Virus record (IMG/VR): IMGVR_UViG_3300025000_000135
Location: 1 to 52,517 of that record
Strand: one strand, 5' to 3'
Length of the DNA: 52,517 bases
From: a virus
Shown: positions 8,625-16,780 of the stretch, piece by piece
How the letters are laid out: each line of letters starts with the position of its first letter
How positions within the stretch are numbered: position 1 is the stretch's first letter
Translations under genes and position numbers: made by a program
The notes under the pieces: generated by a model
Databases searched by the model: none
The model's input: only the letters and a program-made list of their open reading frames with translations
What the model was told of the DNA's origin: nothing

Positions 8625-9179
8625 AAAATCATTAATATTTTGTGGTAAATATTTATTAGCATCAAAATTTGGCACATTGTTTTCCTTATCACTCTTACTA
8701 ATATCTTTATTACTATTTACAAAATCCAATGGATTATAACAAATACCATTTTTTCTATATTCCCAGTGACAATGTATCCCAAAACTCCTTCCAGAATTTC
8801 CGCTAATTGCAATAACATCTCCTTGCTTAACTTTATCCCCAACCTTGACTAAATTCTCACTATTATGCCCATATAATGTCTCTACATCATTACCATGAGA
8901 TATCATAATACAATTTCCATATACACCTTTCCATCCAGAGAATAAAACTATCCCATTATTAGACGCATGAATAGGAGTTGTCCCACAACCAATATCAATT
9001 CCATGATGCTCCTTTCCAATCCCATCTACATTAAATTCCTGAGTAATTACTCCCTCAACAGGCATAATCCAAGTATCATCCTCACTATATAAATGCTTCC
9101 TACTACACAAATAAATTAATAAAACCATTATAATAATAAAATATCTATTATTCCTTAAAATATTCATAAAAATATCCAT
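8613..9179 (-). CDS. Membrane-anchored M23 peptidase
   Basis: A LytM-type zinc metallopeptidase that would cut peptidoglycan cross-bridges. Residues about 11-25 are a hydrophobic membrane anchor (YFIIIMVLLIYLCS). The catalytic set is visible: HHGIDIG (HxxxD), ETLYGH, and GIHCHWEYRKNG (HxH). It lies 3 bp after the large ATPase gene, so it probably serves to open the cell wall for a DNA-transfer apparatus, as VirB1-like hydrolases do in Gram-positive conjugation. A phage-tail or lysis role is less likely without tail genes nearby. Confidence 0.85.
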   Translation of the reverse strand: MDIFMNILRNNRYFIIIMVLLIYLCSRKHLYSEDDTWIMPVEGVITQEFNVDGIGKEHHGIDIGCGTTPIHASNNGIVLFSGWKGVYGNCIMISHGNDVETLYGHNSENLVKVGDKVKQGDVIAISGNSGRSFGIHCHWEYRKNGICYNPLDFVNSNKDISKSDKENNVPNFDANKYLPQNINDFKDE

Positions 9180-9182
9180 AAA

Positions 9183-11555
9183 TCACACTCCCTTTATAGG
9201 AGCAGGTAATTTAGTAATAAACTTAGCATATCCTTCTTTACATTTGATCAAATTTAAAGAATTGTATCTAGGCAACTTCAATAAATCCTCCATCTCATAT
9301 GGTTGCAATTCATCTTTTAATTCATTATAATTCTGCTTATCACAGCCAGATAATAACATATAGCTTGCATTTGCACTTCTCAATTCATCTCTAATGCCCT
9401 TGATCTGGTTTAGATAATGGCAACTAATAATAGGTTTTAGCCGAAACTTAGCTAATCTCGATAATTTCTCAGTTAAAAATAACTCAGTATGATTAACTTG
9501 ATATAATTCATCAATAAACAAATTTACCTTAATTCTATCTCCTTTATCTCTAAATTTTTCTGCTCTTAATTGAAGTGATAACCACAACTTAGTCATCCAA
9601 TAAGTGCAATAAACATCTCTTTCTGCATCTGTTGAAAACATAGATTCAGGCATCCTTAAACATATTAATTGTGGTTTTTGAAGTTCATCAATTAAATTAA
9701 TATTATCTTCTGTGCCTTTCTTCAACATCAATTCCATATAGGTATTTGATTTTAGTTTTTGTAGACGATCTAAAATTCCTGTAATATAAGAGTGTTTAGT
9801 GCCAATTACATATCCTTCCTTATTTACCTCATCCAATTCTTCTAGAGCAGAAAGATATTCTGATAAATTATCCTTTTGACTAGAAGGGGTATTGTGAATA
9901 AAATTACTTCTTACTGAATGATCTACTAAAATATCAAAAACATCCTTAATATTTCCACCTTGAATAAACGCAATTATTGAAGATGCCGTAAGATACCTTT
10001 CCATTCTTGGAGCAAGAGTTTTTTCATCTGCATTGACAGAATTAATAAGGGTTAACAATTGAGTAGTTTGTTTTTTAGCATTGTCATATTGAATAAATAC
10101 ATCAGAATCTATTCCTACTTCATTATACCCAAGACCTTGAAGTTTACTTATGTCACCACATTCGATAATCTTAACTCTATCATCAGGAAATACACTAGCA
10201 ATTTCCATTGATAATTCACAGTTTTCTATGAAATCAAAAATTAAACAGCATTCATTATGTTGCATCGCATTTTTTGCGAGGTTCTGAATTAATATACTCT
10301 TACCACTTCTAGTAGGCCCGCAAAGCACAAGAGTTAACTGCTGATATTCTTTATCTGTACTAAGAAATGCTTCTTGTTTAATACCTCTATATGTGTTTGT
10401 TCCTACACACATAATACCTGTTCTTAAATCTTCAGGAACTTGTGTTTCTTGAGTATTAACTTTATCAATAAAATTAAATCTATCAAGAATTTTTCTACCT
10501 GCTAAAGCAATAAAATTTTGACACTCTCCAGATGAAATCTTATTAATTTCAGCTCCTTTTATAGAATAATCAGTAGGATTAAATTTCTGACTGTAATATT
10601 TTGCTTTAACAGAATTACCTCCATCCTCTTCATTTATTACTTCAAAACTCTGAGATAAACTTTTAGCATGATTAATCTCTCTTATCTTATCTAAACTCTC
10701 TGATAATATAATAATTTGAGTATTTAATATAACGTCTGTTGCTTTAGAATAAGTTGATTTACTAACTGCTGATTTATTCATCCTTTCAATAACTTTTTCC
10801 ATTTGTACTAAACTATCCGTTGATAATCCTTTCTTTTTAGATGGTTTACCCGAAGTAACTTCTCCTAGTAAATCACTTATTCCAATCACAATAGTAATGA
10901 GGATTTTGCCTAAATACCATATATTTAATTTTTGTCTATCGGTTGGCAAACCATCTCTTACTTTTTGAATTGTGTTTTTATACTCAGATTTCCATGAAAA
11001 TTGATTAGTAGGAATAAAATTATAAAATATTCCTACTTTATCACCTTTTTCTAATACGTCTATAATATTAAGATTTGAATTAAGGAGTTCGCTACTACGC
11101 TTATCAATAGATAAACTAAGTGCATCTTCTTTAGAATAAACTAATTGATACTTAGTGGATTTTTCACAAAATATAGGAATTGCATCAACTTCTTTAATAG
11201 TAACATTTGCCCATGAATCCTTAATCTTCTCTTTCAATAAAGATAAGTAATTTTTTGGGATAATAAAATAGAATTGTACGTTTTCTTTTTCAATAAAAAT
11301 GAAATATGACACTTTTTCTGGCATTTGATAACTGTATTTAGTTCCAACCATAAATTGTCTCTTAAATGGATATAGTTTAATTAATTTTCCTTCCTCTACT
11401 TTGATATGGCGAGATACACCTTGAAAGATTGTAGAAATTGATTTAGCAATTCGATCTGTACTTTTGTTTTCAATGGAATTATTTGGAGTTAATTTTAGAT
11501 AGATATACTCAGGGTGAATAATTTCAAAATAGTTACTTAATTTAATTCCCTTCAT
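9183..11555 (-). CDS. TraG/VirB4-type transfer ATPase
   Basis: A 790-aa P-loop ATPase. Walker A is CGPTRSGKS (about residues 411-419) and Walker B is NLFIDELYQ (near 683), followed by a C-terminal ISCHYLNQI segment like the sensor region of VirD4/VirB4/HerA ATPases. The N-terminal 200 residues are unfamiliar and could make a membrane-associated domain, with a hydrophobic stretch at about 210-225. It starts ATG after a GGAGG site, and two small membrane protein genes precede it. Most likely it powers DNA or protein export. Coupling protein versus VirB4-type motor cannot be settled from sequence alone. Confidence 0.7.
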   Translation of the reverse strand: MKGIKLSNYFEIIHPEYIYLKLTPNNSIENKSTDRIAKSISTIFQGVSRHIKVEEGKLIKLYPFKRQFMVGTKYSYQMPEKVSYFIFIEKENVQFYFIIPKNYLSLLKEKIKDSWANVTIKEVDAIPIFCEKSTKYQLVYSKEDALSLSIDKRSSELLNSNLNIIDVLEKGDKVGIFYNFIPTNQFSWKSEYKNTIQKVRDGLPTDRQKLNIWYLGKILITIVIGISDLLGEVTSGKPSKKKGLSTDSLVQMEKVIERMNKSAVSKSTYSKATDVILNTQIIILSESLDKIREINHAKSLSQSFEVINEEDGGNSVKAKYYSQKFNPTDYSIKGAEINKISSGECQNFIALAGRKILDRFNFIDKVNTQETQVPEDLRTGIMCVGTNTYRGIKQEAFLSTDKEYQQLTLVLCGPTRSGKSILIQNLAKNAMQHNECCLIFDFIENCELSMEIASVFPDDRVKIIECGDISKLQGLGYNEVGIDSDVFIQYDNAKKQTTQLLTLINSVNADEKTLAPRMERYLTASSIIAFIQGGNIKDVFDILVDHSVRSNFIHNTPSSQKDNLSEYLSALEELDEVNKEGYVIGTKHSYITGILDRLQKLKSNTYMELMLKKGTEDNINLIDELQKPQLICLRMPESMFSTDAERDVYCTYWMTKLWLSLQLRAEKFRDKGDRIKVNLFIDELYQVNHTELFLTEKLSRLAKFRLKPIISCHYLNQIKGIRDELRSANASYMLLSGCDKQNYNELKDELQPYEMEDLLKLPRYNSLNLIKCKEGYAKFITKLPAPIKGV

Positions 11556-11567
11556 TTGATAACCTCC

Positions 11568-11810
11568 TCATCCCAACAAATATTTAATCATAGTGTTAGT
11601 AACAATTAATATACCAACCTTTTGCAATCCTGACTTATAACCTCCAATGTAAAGGATTATAAGCACCCCACAACCAATTAAAGTAACTGCGTGAGACATA
11701 TATACAATATTTGAAATAATTCCTGTCATAACCCAATTAAAACTTTCACTGACACTTTCTTTTAATGCAGTTTTTATGGATGTAGTAAACCAATCTGCAT
11801 AATTTACCAT
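11568..11810 (-). CDS. Small membrane protein (transfer cluster)
   Basis: An 80-aa protein with an amphipathic N-terminus and two hydrophobic segments (about residues 28-56 and 64-78, rich in Val, Ile and Gly). It overlaps or abuts the gene upstream and ends 12 bp before the ATPase gene. Size, hydrophobicity and position suggest a T4SS-type channel or pilin-like subunit, but there is no family signature. Confidence 0.5.
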   Translation of the reverse strand: MVNYADWFTTSIKTALKESVSESFNWVMTGIISNIVYMSHAVTLIGCGVLIILYIGGYKSGLQKVGILIVTNTMIKYLLG

Positions 11811-12152
11811 TCACTTCAAACCTCCTATCATGGCATCGATTTGATCTAAGCCGTAAGGAAGCAATAATAAAAGAGCGTACATACCTAAGTAACTCAGAAT
11901 TGTTTTCTTGGTAGCTTGAAAATCACCAGCAAGTGCATGTTGAACTATTTCTAATCCTCCTTTAATTAGAATTACTGCTCTACCAAGACCTAATACTTTC
12001 CTGTAAAATTGATCTGATGTTTGCTCAATTGTTGCTACTCCAAGGGCAACAGAAGGATCAATTAGAATAATATAACCAACTATTAATCCTCCTTGCAAAT
12101 ATTTAATTCCATGTTTTTTTAAGTGAGTTTTAACAGTATTTTTCTTTAACAT
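11811..12152 (-). CDS. Small membrane protein, possible VirB2/pilin-like
   Basis: A 113-aa protein with a basic N-terminus, a first hydrophobic segment (about residues 16-38), a middle Gly/Leu-rich segment (about 53-70) and a last one (about 85-100, YLGMYALLLLLPYG). It is the first gene of the ATPase cluster, and the next gene starts right at its stop codon. The layout resembles pilin or VirB6-like small components of conjugation systems; that reading is inferred from context. Confidence 0.45.
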   Translation of the reverse strand: MLKKNTVKTHLKKHGIKYLQGGLIVGYIILIDPSVALGVATIEQTSDQFYRKVLGLGRAVILIKGGLEIVQHALAGDFQATKKTILSYLGMYALLLLLPYGLDQIDAMIGGLK

Positions 12153-12353
12153 AAATTACCACTCCTTAATTTAAGGAAATATGTGATAAAAGAGTTCTAA
12201 ATTGAATGACCTGTAGCATATTGTTAGGTATAACTAGTTATGCCGAACAAATTTAGCATAAGTCTATCTAACTTTATAATCCCATCTCTTTTGTATATTT
12301 ATTATGATTGTTGGTGATAATACAGTCATAATTAATCTTAAGGAGATGATATT

Positions 12354-12440
12354 ATGCCATTAGTTGCAGGATTTTATGTTGCTCTAGGAGGCGGAATGAT
12401 TTACTCAGGAATTTTAACATTAGCAAGTTTATTGAATTAG
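12354..12440 (+). CDS. Hydrophobic 28-aa peptide
   Basis: The + strand frame reads MPLVAGFYVALGGGMIYSGI and then a short Leu/Ala tail. A very good ribosome site (TTAAGGAGATGAT) sits 7 nt before the ATG, and a strong terminator follows 20 nt after the stop. The peptide is almost entirely hydrophobic with a GGG turn, so it probably inserts into the membrane. It lies divergently from the transfer cluster. It could be a type I toxin, a pore-forming or signalling peptide, or a tiny transfer component. Confidence 0.6.
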   Translation: MPLVAGFYVALGGGMIYSGILTLASLLN

Positions 12441-12458
12441 GATTATACCTTTTCACCA

Positions 12459-12487
12459 AATCCCCTTTTTGGGGATATTTTTTTGCA
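12459..12487 (+). terminator. Terminator of the 28-aa peptide transcript
   Basis: ATCCCC and GGGGAT pair around a T5 loop and are followed by a run of seven T. Its strength for such a short transcript supports the peptide gene. Confidence 0.85.
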
Positions 12488-12522
12488 TTTTTTAATAAAA
12501 TGCCTTAAACACCAAGAAATTA

Positions 12523-12723
12523 TCACTCAATAACTCCTTTCAATCTAAGAAAAATAAATTCAGCTTCCAATACTCTTGCCACAGTTTTCTTATCAATATC
12601 AGTTAATTTAACAGTAAAATCAATTAATTCTTCTTCATTGATAAATGGTGGTCTAACAATTGCCCTACCCACAAAAATACTATGAATTTGCTTTTGAAAA
12701 TCGGATATAAGTTGTTTAATCAT
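12523..12723 (-). CDS. Small hypothetical protein (66 aa)
   Basis: Unknown 66-aa soluble protein, predicted mostly helical, with a central FINEEELIDFTVKLTDIDKK segment. It starts ATG after a GAGGATTTGAATT-like site, 15 bp after the zinc-ribbon gene, and is probably co-transcribed with it. Confidence 0.5.
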   Translation of the reverse strand: MIKQLISDFQKQIHSIFVGRAIVRPPFINEEELIDFTVKLTDIDKKTVARVLEAEFIFLRLKGVIE

Positions 12724-12738
12724 AATTCAAATCCTCCT

Positions 12739-13215
12739 CTACTCCCAATCCCACTCACAATTAAAACATCTATACCTCAAATTATCTTTATCACAAACCT
12801 CAAAATCATCACCTAATTCATCAACATTCATAGTTTCAAGATTAATATAAGCCATTCCCATAACCATTCCTCTACCGATAATGTTCGAGGATCTACATTT
12901 AGGATTAGGACATTGAGTTGGAATAATTTTCTCATAATTATTGGTTGATCCTGGTTTTACCTTTAATCCAATTTCAGGTTTTCTCATTGATAATTTCAAC
13001 CCTTTTTTAGTAATGTAAAAAGTTCCTGAATTTAATTCCTTAAATCCAGAGTCCAATAACCCAAGAAGTTTCAAGTGATTTACGTAGTTCCTTGTTCTAA
13101 AATAATTAATCTCAATCCCTTTGCTAATATTTCTGATAGTTCGACTATTAATTTCATTGATTAATTTGTTTTCTAACATATGTTGCAATATTTCTACTTC
13201 AACTTTATTAAGCAT
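12739..13215 (-). CDS. Winged-helix plus zinc-ribbon protein
   Basis: A 158-aa protein. Residues 1-75 look like a winged helix (ILQHMLENKLINEIN, TIRNISKGIEINYFRTRNYV, LKLLGLLDSG). The C-terminal half has four Cys in ribbon spacing: CPNPKC (about residue 102) and, after a gap, CFNCEWDWE. It is probably a DNA-binding regulator. It lies between the ParR terminator and the transfer genes, so it may control one or the other. Confidence 0.6.
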   Translation of the reverse strand: MLNKVEVEILQHMLENKLINEINSRTIRNISKGIEINYFRTRNYVNHLKLLGLLDSGFKELNSGTFYITKKGLKLSMRKPEIGLKVKPGSTNNYEKIIPTQCPNPKCRSSNIIGRGMVMGMAYINLETMNVDELGDDFEVCDKDNLRYRCFNCEWDWE

Positions 13216-13310
13216 TTAGATAATCACCCTCAATCTTTTTCAATGTCTGAAAATGTTTCATGATTAATCTTACTGAGGATTGCTTGATTATTATGTATAA
13301 CAATTTATTC

Positions 13311-13340
13311 CAAAAGAAAAAGCCCTGACTTCTCAGGACT
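13311..13340 (-). terminator. Terminator after the ParM/ParR-like operon
   Basis: Read on the - strand, AGTCCTGA, GAAG and TCAGGGCT form an 8-bp hairpin with a tetraloop and a T5 tail. It lies 17 bp after the small ParR-like gene. Confidence 0.8.
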
Positions 13341-13356
13341 AAAAAATTGATATAAA

Positions 13357-13611
13357 TTAATCATCAAACATATTAAAATTGATTTCTTTTACTGGTTTTG
13401 CTTCTAACTTATCCTCCGTTCCAATTTCATTCATTTTAGTAAATCCATTTATATAACTTTCCTCTTCATCCTCTAACATTACCTTATTTTCGCCTTCAAA
13501 AAAGTAATTATACAATGCTCTTCTAATTACTTTGCTTCTTTTATTTTTTGGAATTGCATCTAATAAAGGTTTTAAGATGGCATCGTCTCTAAAGTTTCTG
13601 ATTTCCCCCAT
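13357..13611 (-). CDS. ParR-like DNA-binding adaptor
   Basis: An 84-aa protein with an N-terminal ribbon-helix-helix pattern (DDAILKPLLDAIPKNKRSKV followed by IRRALYNYFF) and an acidic C-terminal tail ending FNMFDD. In ParMRC-type systems, a small RHH protein binds the centromere and its tail caps the actin filament. It overlaps the end of the ParM-like gene by 40 bp, as in AlfA/AlfB and ParM/ParR operons. The assignment rests on position, size and fold pattern. Confidence 0.65.
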   Translation of the reverse strand: MGEIRNFRDDAILKPLLDAIPKNKRSKVIRRALYNYFFEGENKVMLEDEEESYINGFTKMNEIGTEDKLEAKPVKEINFNMFDD

Positions 13612-14462
13612 GATAGATTTTTCACCAACTTTTCTGCCCCTCTAACATTTGAGAATTGACCTTTATGCAAAATCTTGTTTGTGTAAGGTAAAAAATGATA
13701 TATAGCAGTACCTCCTCCACCAGTAATGATTATTTTATCTATTTTCTTTAAGTCATAAAAAGTAGATATATCTGCTTTAATTAACGTTGCTACATCTTGG
13801 TATAAATGTGCTAATGAATTATACCCGTCATACAAATCTACTTCATATATTTTCCTTCCGGCACGTTTATAAATTTGCCACATGCCATTACTTGTAGTTT
13901 TACAAAGTTCTCTAACTATTTCACCTCTAAGTAGATAAATTAAATTAACTGTTCCCATACCTACATCAACTATCAAAGTAACATTAGGAATTTCTTCTTT
14001 TGTCTTACCTTCATCGTCTAAAAAATAGTCCATAGACGAACAATATCCTTGAGGTAATGCTTTAATTAATAGTGGTTTAAAAATATGAGTATATTCAATA
14101 TCTCCAATCTTATAATTAATATCCATGTCATGTGAAAACATATCAACAATTTGCTTTTTCTCAGTAAAATAAGATTCAAATGGAAAAAGAAAAACTACTT
14201 TATCCTCATTTTTATAATTACATAAAGTATATTTGGTAAGAACCTTGAATGTAGATTGCTCCGTTTTAATTCCTTCAAGAGAATAGTCTTGAGCATAACC
14301 ATGAAGTATTGCATCTTCGCCAATATAATGATCGTCAATTACCCACATCTTTTTTTCAGTAAATGAATCTTGATATTTACCTATGACGGATAAAATTTTT
14401 AATTCCTTTCCTTTTGAATTTAGTGCTTTTACATAGCTATTGCCACAGTCTAAGAATAACAT
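13572..14462 (-). CDS. ParM/AlfA-like plasmid segregation actin
   Basis: A 296-aa actin-fold ATPase. Phosphate-1 motif is LFLDCGNSYVKAL at the N-terminus, phosphate-2 is TLIVDVGMGTVNLIYL (about residue 170), and the adenosine-binding loop is IIITGGGGTAIYHF (about 247). This spacing matches ParM, AlfA and the Alp7A type rather than MreB. It would form filaments that push plasmid copies apart. GGGGGAG precedes the ATG. Four helically spaced repeats directly upstream are the likely centromere and promoter region. Confidence 0.8.
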   Translation of the reverse strand: MLFLDCGNSYVKALNSKGKELKILSVIGKYQDSFTEKKMWVIDDHYIGEDAILHGYAQDYSLEGIKTEQSTFKVLTKYTLCNYKNEDKVVFLFPFESYFTEKKQIVDMFSHDMDINYKIGDIEYTHIFKPLLIKALPQGYCSSMDYFLDDEGKTKEEIPNVTLIVDVGMGTVNLIYLLRGEIVRELCKTTSNGMWQIYKRAGRKIYEVDLYDGYNSLAHLYQDVATLIKADISTFYDLKKIDKIIITGGGGTAIYHFLPYTNKILHKGQFSNVRGAEKLVKNLSWGKSETLETMPS

Positions 14463-14479
14463 TTTTACTCCCCCTATCC

Positions 14480-14522
14480 TTGTAATACATTTGTGTTACA
14501 CTGTCTTACGATTGTATTACAA
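14480..14522. repeat. Centromere-like repeats (parC candidate)
   Basis: Four imperfect copies of a TNTTACAN motif (TAATACAT, TGTTACAC, TCTTACGA, TATTACAA) start at 14483, 14494, 14504 and 14515, so they are 10-11 bp apart and lie on one face of the helix. The outer copies also form the inverted repeat TTGTAATACA/TGTATTACAA. ParR proteins bind such phased repeats upstream of parM, and binding usually also represses the operon. Confidence 0.65.
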
Positions 14523-14558
14523 ATTATATGAAGATGCAAGGTTGGATTATGATTTAAT

Positions 14559-14846
14559 TTTCAATGTGTCATACATAGTTTTTAGCTTGTTTATGTAACA
14601 TTTAAAATTGAAGTAAGATGATCTATTAATAAAATAAGCCCTACAACCCTTGATATAACTGAATTTGTAGTTATTTGATGAATGTGACATAACTTTTTTA
14701 TTATGTAACATTAAATTATTAATCTATTCTAAATTTATAATTTAATAAAATTGTAGTATATAAATAGTAAGTAGGTATACTTAGGTATACCAATAAACCT
14801 GTTGAGTACAAAATTAAATCTGTGATTATAAATTATTTGTATTTAA
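14559..14846. repeat. Repeat-rich intergenic region between the two par operons
   Basis: This AT-rich stretch has no gene. TGTAACATT occurs near 14593 and 14703, TGTGACATA near 14683, and GTGTCATACATAG near 14567. TAGGTATAC is repeated back to back at 14772-14781 and 14782-14791 with a 10-bp step. These could be sites for either partition protein. The function of the central part is not visible. Confidence 0.45.
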
Positions 14847-14851
14847 GTATT

Positions 14852-14910
14852 TTGCTTTGTTCGTAACTATGATATACTTAGTGACATACATAGTACACTA
14901 CTCTATGTAT
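14852..14910 (+). promoter_or_regulatory. Promoter and operator of the parA operon
   Basis: TATACT at 14873-14878 has a weak TTGCTT at 14852-14857 upstream. Just after it, ATACATAG (14886-14893) and CTATGTAT (14903-14910) form an 8-bp inverted repeat around the expected transcription start, enclosing the sequence TAGTACACT. This suggests autoregulation by the ParA or RHH protein. Confidence 0.5.
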
Positions 14911-14965
14911 TGGAAAAGTAATTATTAATTGTACTATGATTAATAGTTAAAAGGTGGTTATTATT

Positions 14966-15754
14966 GTGAGTAAATTAAATACTAAGATTATCGCAATATC
15001 TCTTCAGAAAGGTGGAGTGGGTAAAACAACTACTACGGTTTGTTTAGGTATGTCATTAGCTAAAAAAGGCAAGAAAATTCTTCTAATTGATTTTGATCCT
15101 CAAGGCCAAATTGCTCTTAGTTTTGGAATGAGACCCGAATCAATTGAAAAAACAATTTATGATGTATTTGTAGATAAGCACACTATTAAAGATGTAATTA
15201 TTAAAACTGACTATAAAAATGTTCATCTCATTCCTTCTAATTTATCTTTGGCAAATTTTGATATGCTCGTAGAACATAATAGGGAGGATTTTGTTCCGGC
15301 CTTATGGTTAAAAAACGCCATCGTAGACATTTTAGAAAATTATGATTTTGTGATTATTGATTGCCCTCCAAGTTTGGGATGGTTAACAGTAAATTGTCTT
15401 TCTTGTGCTAATGGTGTAATTATTCCTACTCCCCCAGAACAATTTGCGTTAAGTGGCCTCAACGATCTCAGCAAAACTGTAAAAATGGTTAAAGAAAATT
15501 ATAATTCCGATTTACAAATTTACGGAGTTTTAATGACTATTTTTACAGCACGAACAAATCTTTCTACAAATGTATCTCAAGAGATTCAAAAGTTTTGCGA
15601 ACAACATAATATCAGAGTATTTAATACGGCTATTAGAAGGTCTGTAAGAATTGGAGAAGCACAGTTTGTTGGCCAACCTCCTTTAGTTTATTCTCCTACT
15701 AATGATGCTGTAAAAGACTATGATGGATTTGGAAATGAGGTGTTGAAACTATGA
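14966..15754 (+). CDS. parA: ParA-type partition ATPase
   Basis: A 262-aa Soj/ParA protein with a deviant Walker A (QKGGVGKTTT, signature Lys in KGGVGK) at the N-terminus, Walker A' LLIDFDPQGQ and Walker B FVIIDCPPSLG. It lacks an N-terminal HTH, as in small chromosomal-type ParA. A GTG exists at 14954, but AAAAGGTGG lies 8 nt before the GTG at 14966, so that start is preferred. It overlaps the next gene by 4 bp (ATGA), implying coupled translation. Confidence 0.9.
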   Translation: MSKLNTKIIAISLQKGGVGKTTTTVCLGMSLAKKGKKILLIDFDPQGQIALSFGMRPESIEKTIYDVFVDKHTIKDVIIKTDYKNVHLIPSNLSLANFDMLVEHNREDFVPALWLKNAIVDILENYDFVIIDCPPSLGWLTVNCLSCANGVIIPTPPEQFALSGLNDLSKTVKMVKENYNSDLQIYGVLMTIFTARTNLSTNVSQEIQKFCEQHNIRVFNTAIRRSVRIGEAQFVGQPPLVYSPTNDAVKDYDGFGNEVLKL

Positions 15755-16629
15755 GTGCAAAGAAGAAACTCATTCCAGCAGTAGGATTTGCTAAAAGTAA
15801 GGATATTGAACAGATTACCGTAGTAGATACTGAAGTAGAAGCTATCAAGGATGTTGTACGTGAAACTATTCAAGATGCTGATGAGGTAAATGCATTGGAA
15901 TTGGTACAAGATACTAATGATAATACCAATCATGAAAGTGTTCAGGTTAATATTATGGACTCTAATAATGGTAGTATATTGAGTGATGAAGATAGTAGTA
16001 CACTGTCTATGTCACTGTGTACAATACTAGATCCTGAATTTGATAATAAATTAAGTAGCGAGGATACTGCTGACAATATTTCTATACAGGGAAATATTCA
16101 AAGTAGCGATAGTAAGGAAATTGACCAAAATATTGCTCATGAAGGTCTGAAAGGGGTTAAAAGTAGTATAAATGAACCTATCAAGACAACTACTCAGGAA
16201 ACTATTATTGAATCTTCTCAAGATAGTAGGAATAATAATGAACAGGTTGATGAAGTGTTGCCAATATTAGATAATTCACTAGATGTGGTAGATGTTACTA
16301 CTCATATCAGTAAATTTACTGAGGAATTAGATATGATACAGAGTAGTACACTGTCTAGTACACTAGAAAATAGCGAGGTATCTATTCAAGAGAATAATAA
16401 GGATATTGTAAAGGATAATGTTGTAAGTAATAAACAGTCTATTAGTAAGTTAACTTACCAGATACCAAGTAAGTCTGAGCCATTTTCAAAGCGTTTAGTG
16501 GCTAATGTTACCCCATCGCAGAAGTTATTTGTGCAAGAAATGAGCAAGAAGTTTGAAAATGAGAGTGCTTTTGTTCGTTTCATGATTTCACGGTTCATGG
16601 AAGACATTCAATTCAAGGAAAACGAATGA
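15751..16629 (+). CDS. ParB-role protein with C-terminal ribbon-helix-helix
   Basis: A 292-aa protein that is not a canonical HTH ParB. The first 230 residues are Ser/Asp/Glu-rich and probably disordered. The last 60 residues (RLVANVTPSQKLFVQEMSKK, then SAFVRFMISRFMEDI) look like a ribbon-helix-helix DNA-binding unit. RHH partners such as ParG and omega work with ParA, so position and fold suggest the centromere-binding partner. The SSTLS peptide occurs twice, encoded by the identical 15-mer AGTAGTACACTGTCT, as noted at 15996-16366. Confidence 0.6.
   Translation: MSAKKKLIPAVGFAKSKDIEQITVVDTEVEAIKDVVRETIQDADEVNALELVQDTNDNTNHESVQVNIMDSNNGSILSDEDSSTLSMSLCTILDPEFDNKLSSEDTADNISIQGNIQSSDSKEIDQNIAHEGLKGVKSSINEPIKTTTQETIIESSQDSRNNNEQVDEVLPILDNSLDVVDVTTHISKFTEELDMIQSSTLSSTLENSEVSIQENNKDIVKDNVVSNKQSISKLTYQIPSKSEPFSKRLVANVTPSQKLFVQEMSKKFENESAFVRFMISRFMEDIQFKENE
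15996..16366. repeat. TAGTACACT sites inside the partition gene
   Basis: TAGTACACT occurs at 15996-16004, 16344-16352 and 16356-16364 within the RHH gene, and also at 14891-14899 in the parA operator. The copy at 15996 continues as TGTCTATGT, close to CTCTATGT in the operator. These may be binding sites (parS-like or operator-like) placed inside the coding region. Confidence 0.45.
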
Positions 16630-16647
16630 TATTTTATGAAAATACAA

Positions 16648-16695
16648 AGGCCCATCCAGTTCATACAATTAGTATGTTCTTGGATGGGCTTATTT
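16648..16695 (+). terminator. Terminator of the parA operon
   Basis: GCCCATCCA (16650-16658) and TGGATGGGC (16681-16689) pair, with an inner GTTCATAC/GTATG-TTC pairing and a TTATTTT tail. It begins about 20 nt after the RHH gene. Confidence 0.75.
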
Positions 16696-16727
16696 TACGA
16701 TTAAATCTTCTGGCCTAGTTATTAACA

Positions 16728-16766
16728 TGTGGATAATATTTTGGGAAACTATATTCATGTGGACAA
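16728..16766. promoter_or_regulatory. Pair of DnaA boxes
   Basis: TGTGGATAA (16728-16736) is the exact complement of the DnaA box TTATCCACA. TGTGGACAA (16758-16766) differs by one base. They are 30 bp apart, about three helical turns, and point the same way. With the boxes at 17690 and 17824 they mark this kilobase as a probable origin. Confidence 0.65.
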
Positions 16767-16780
16767 ATTTCATGTATAAT

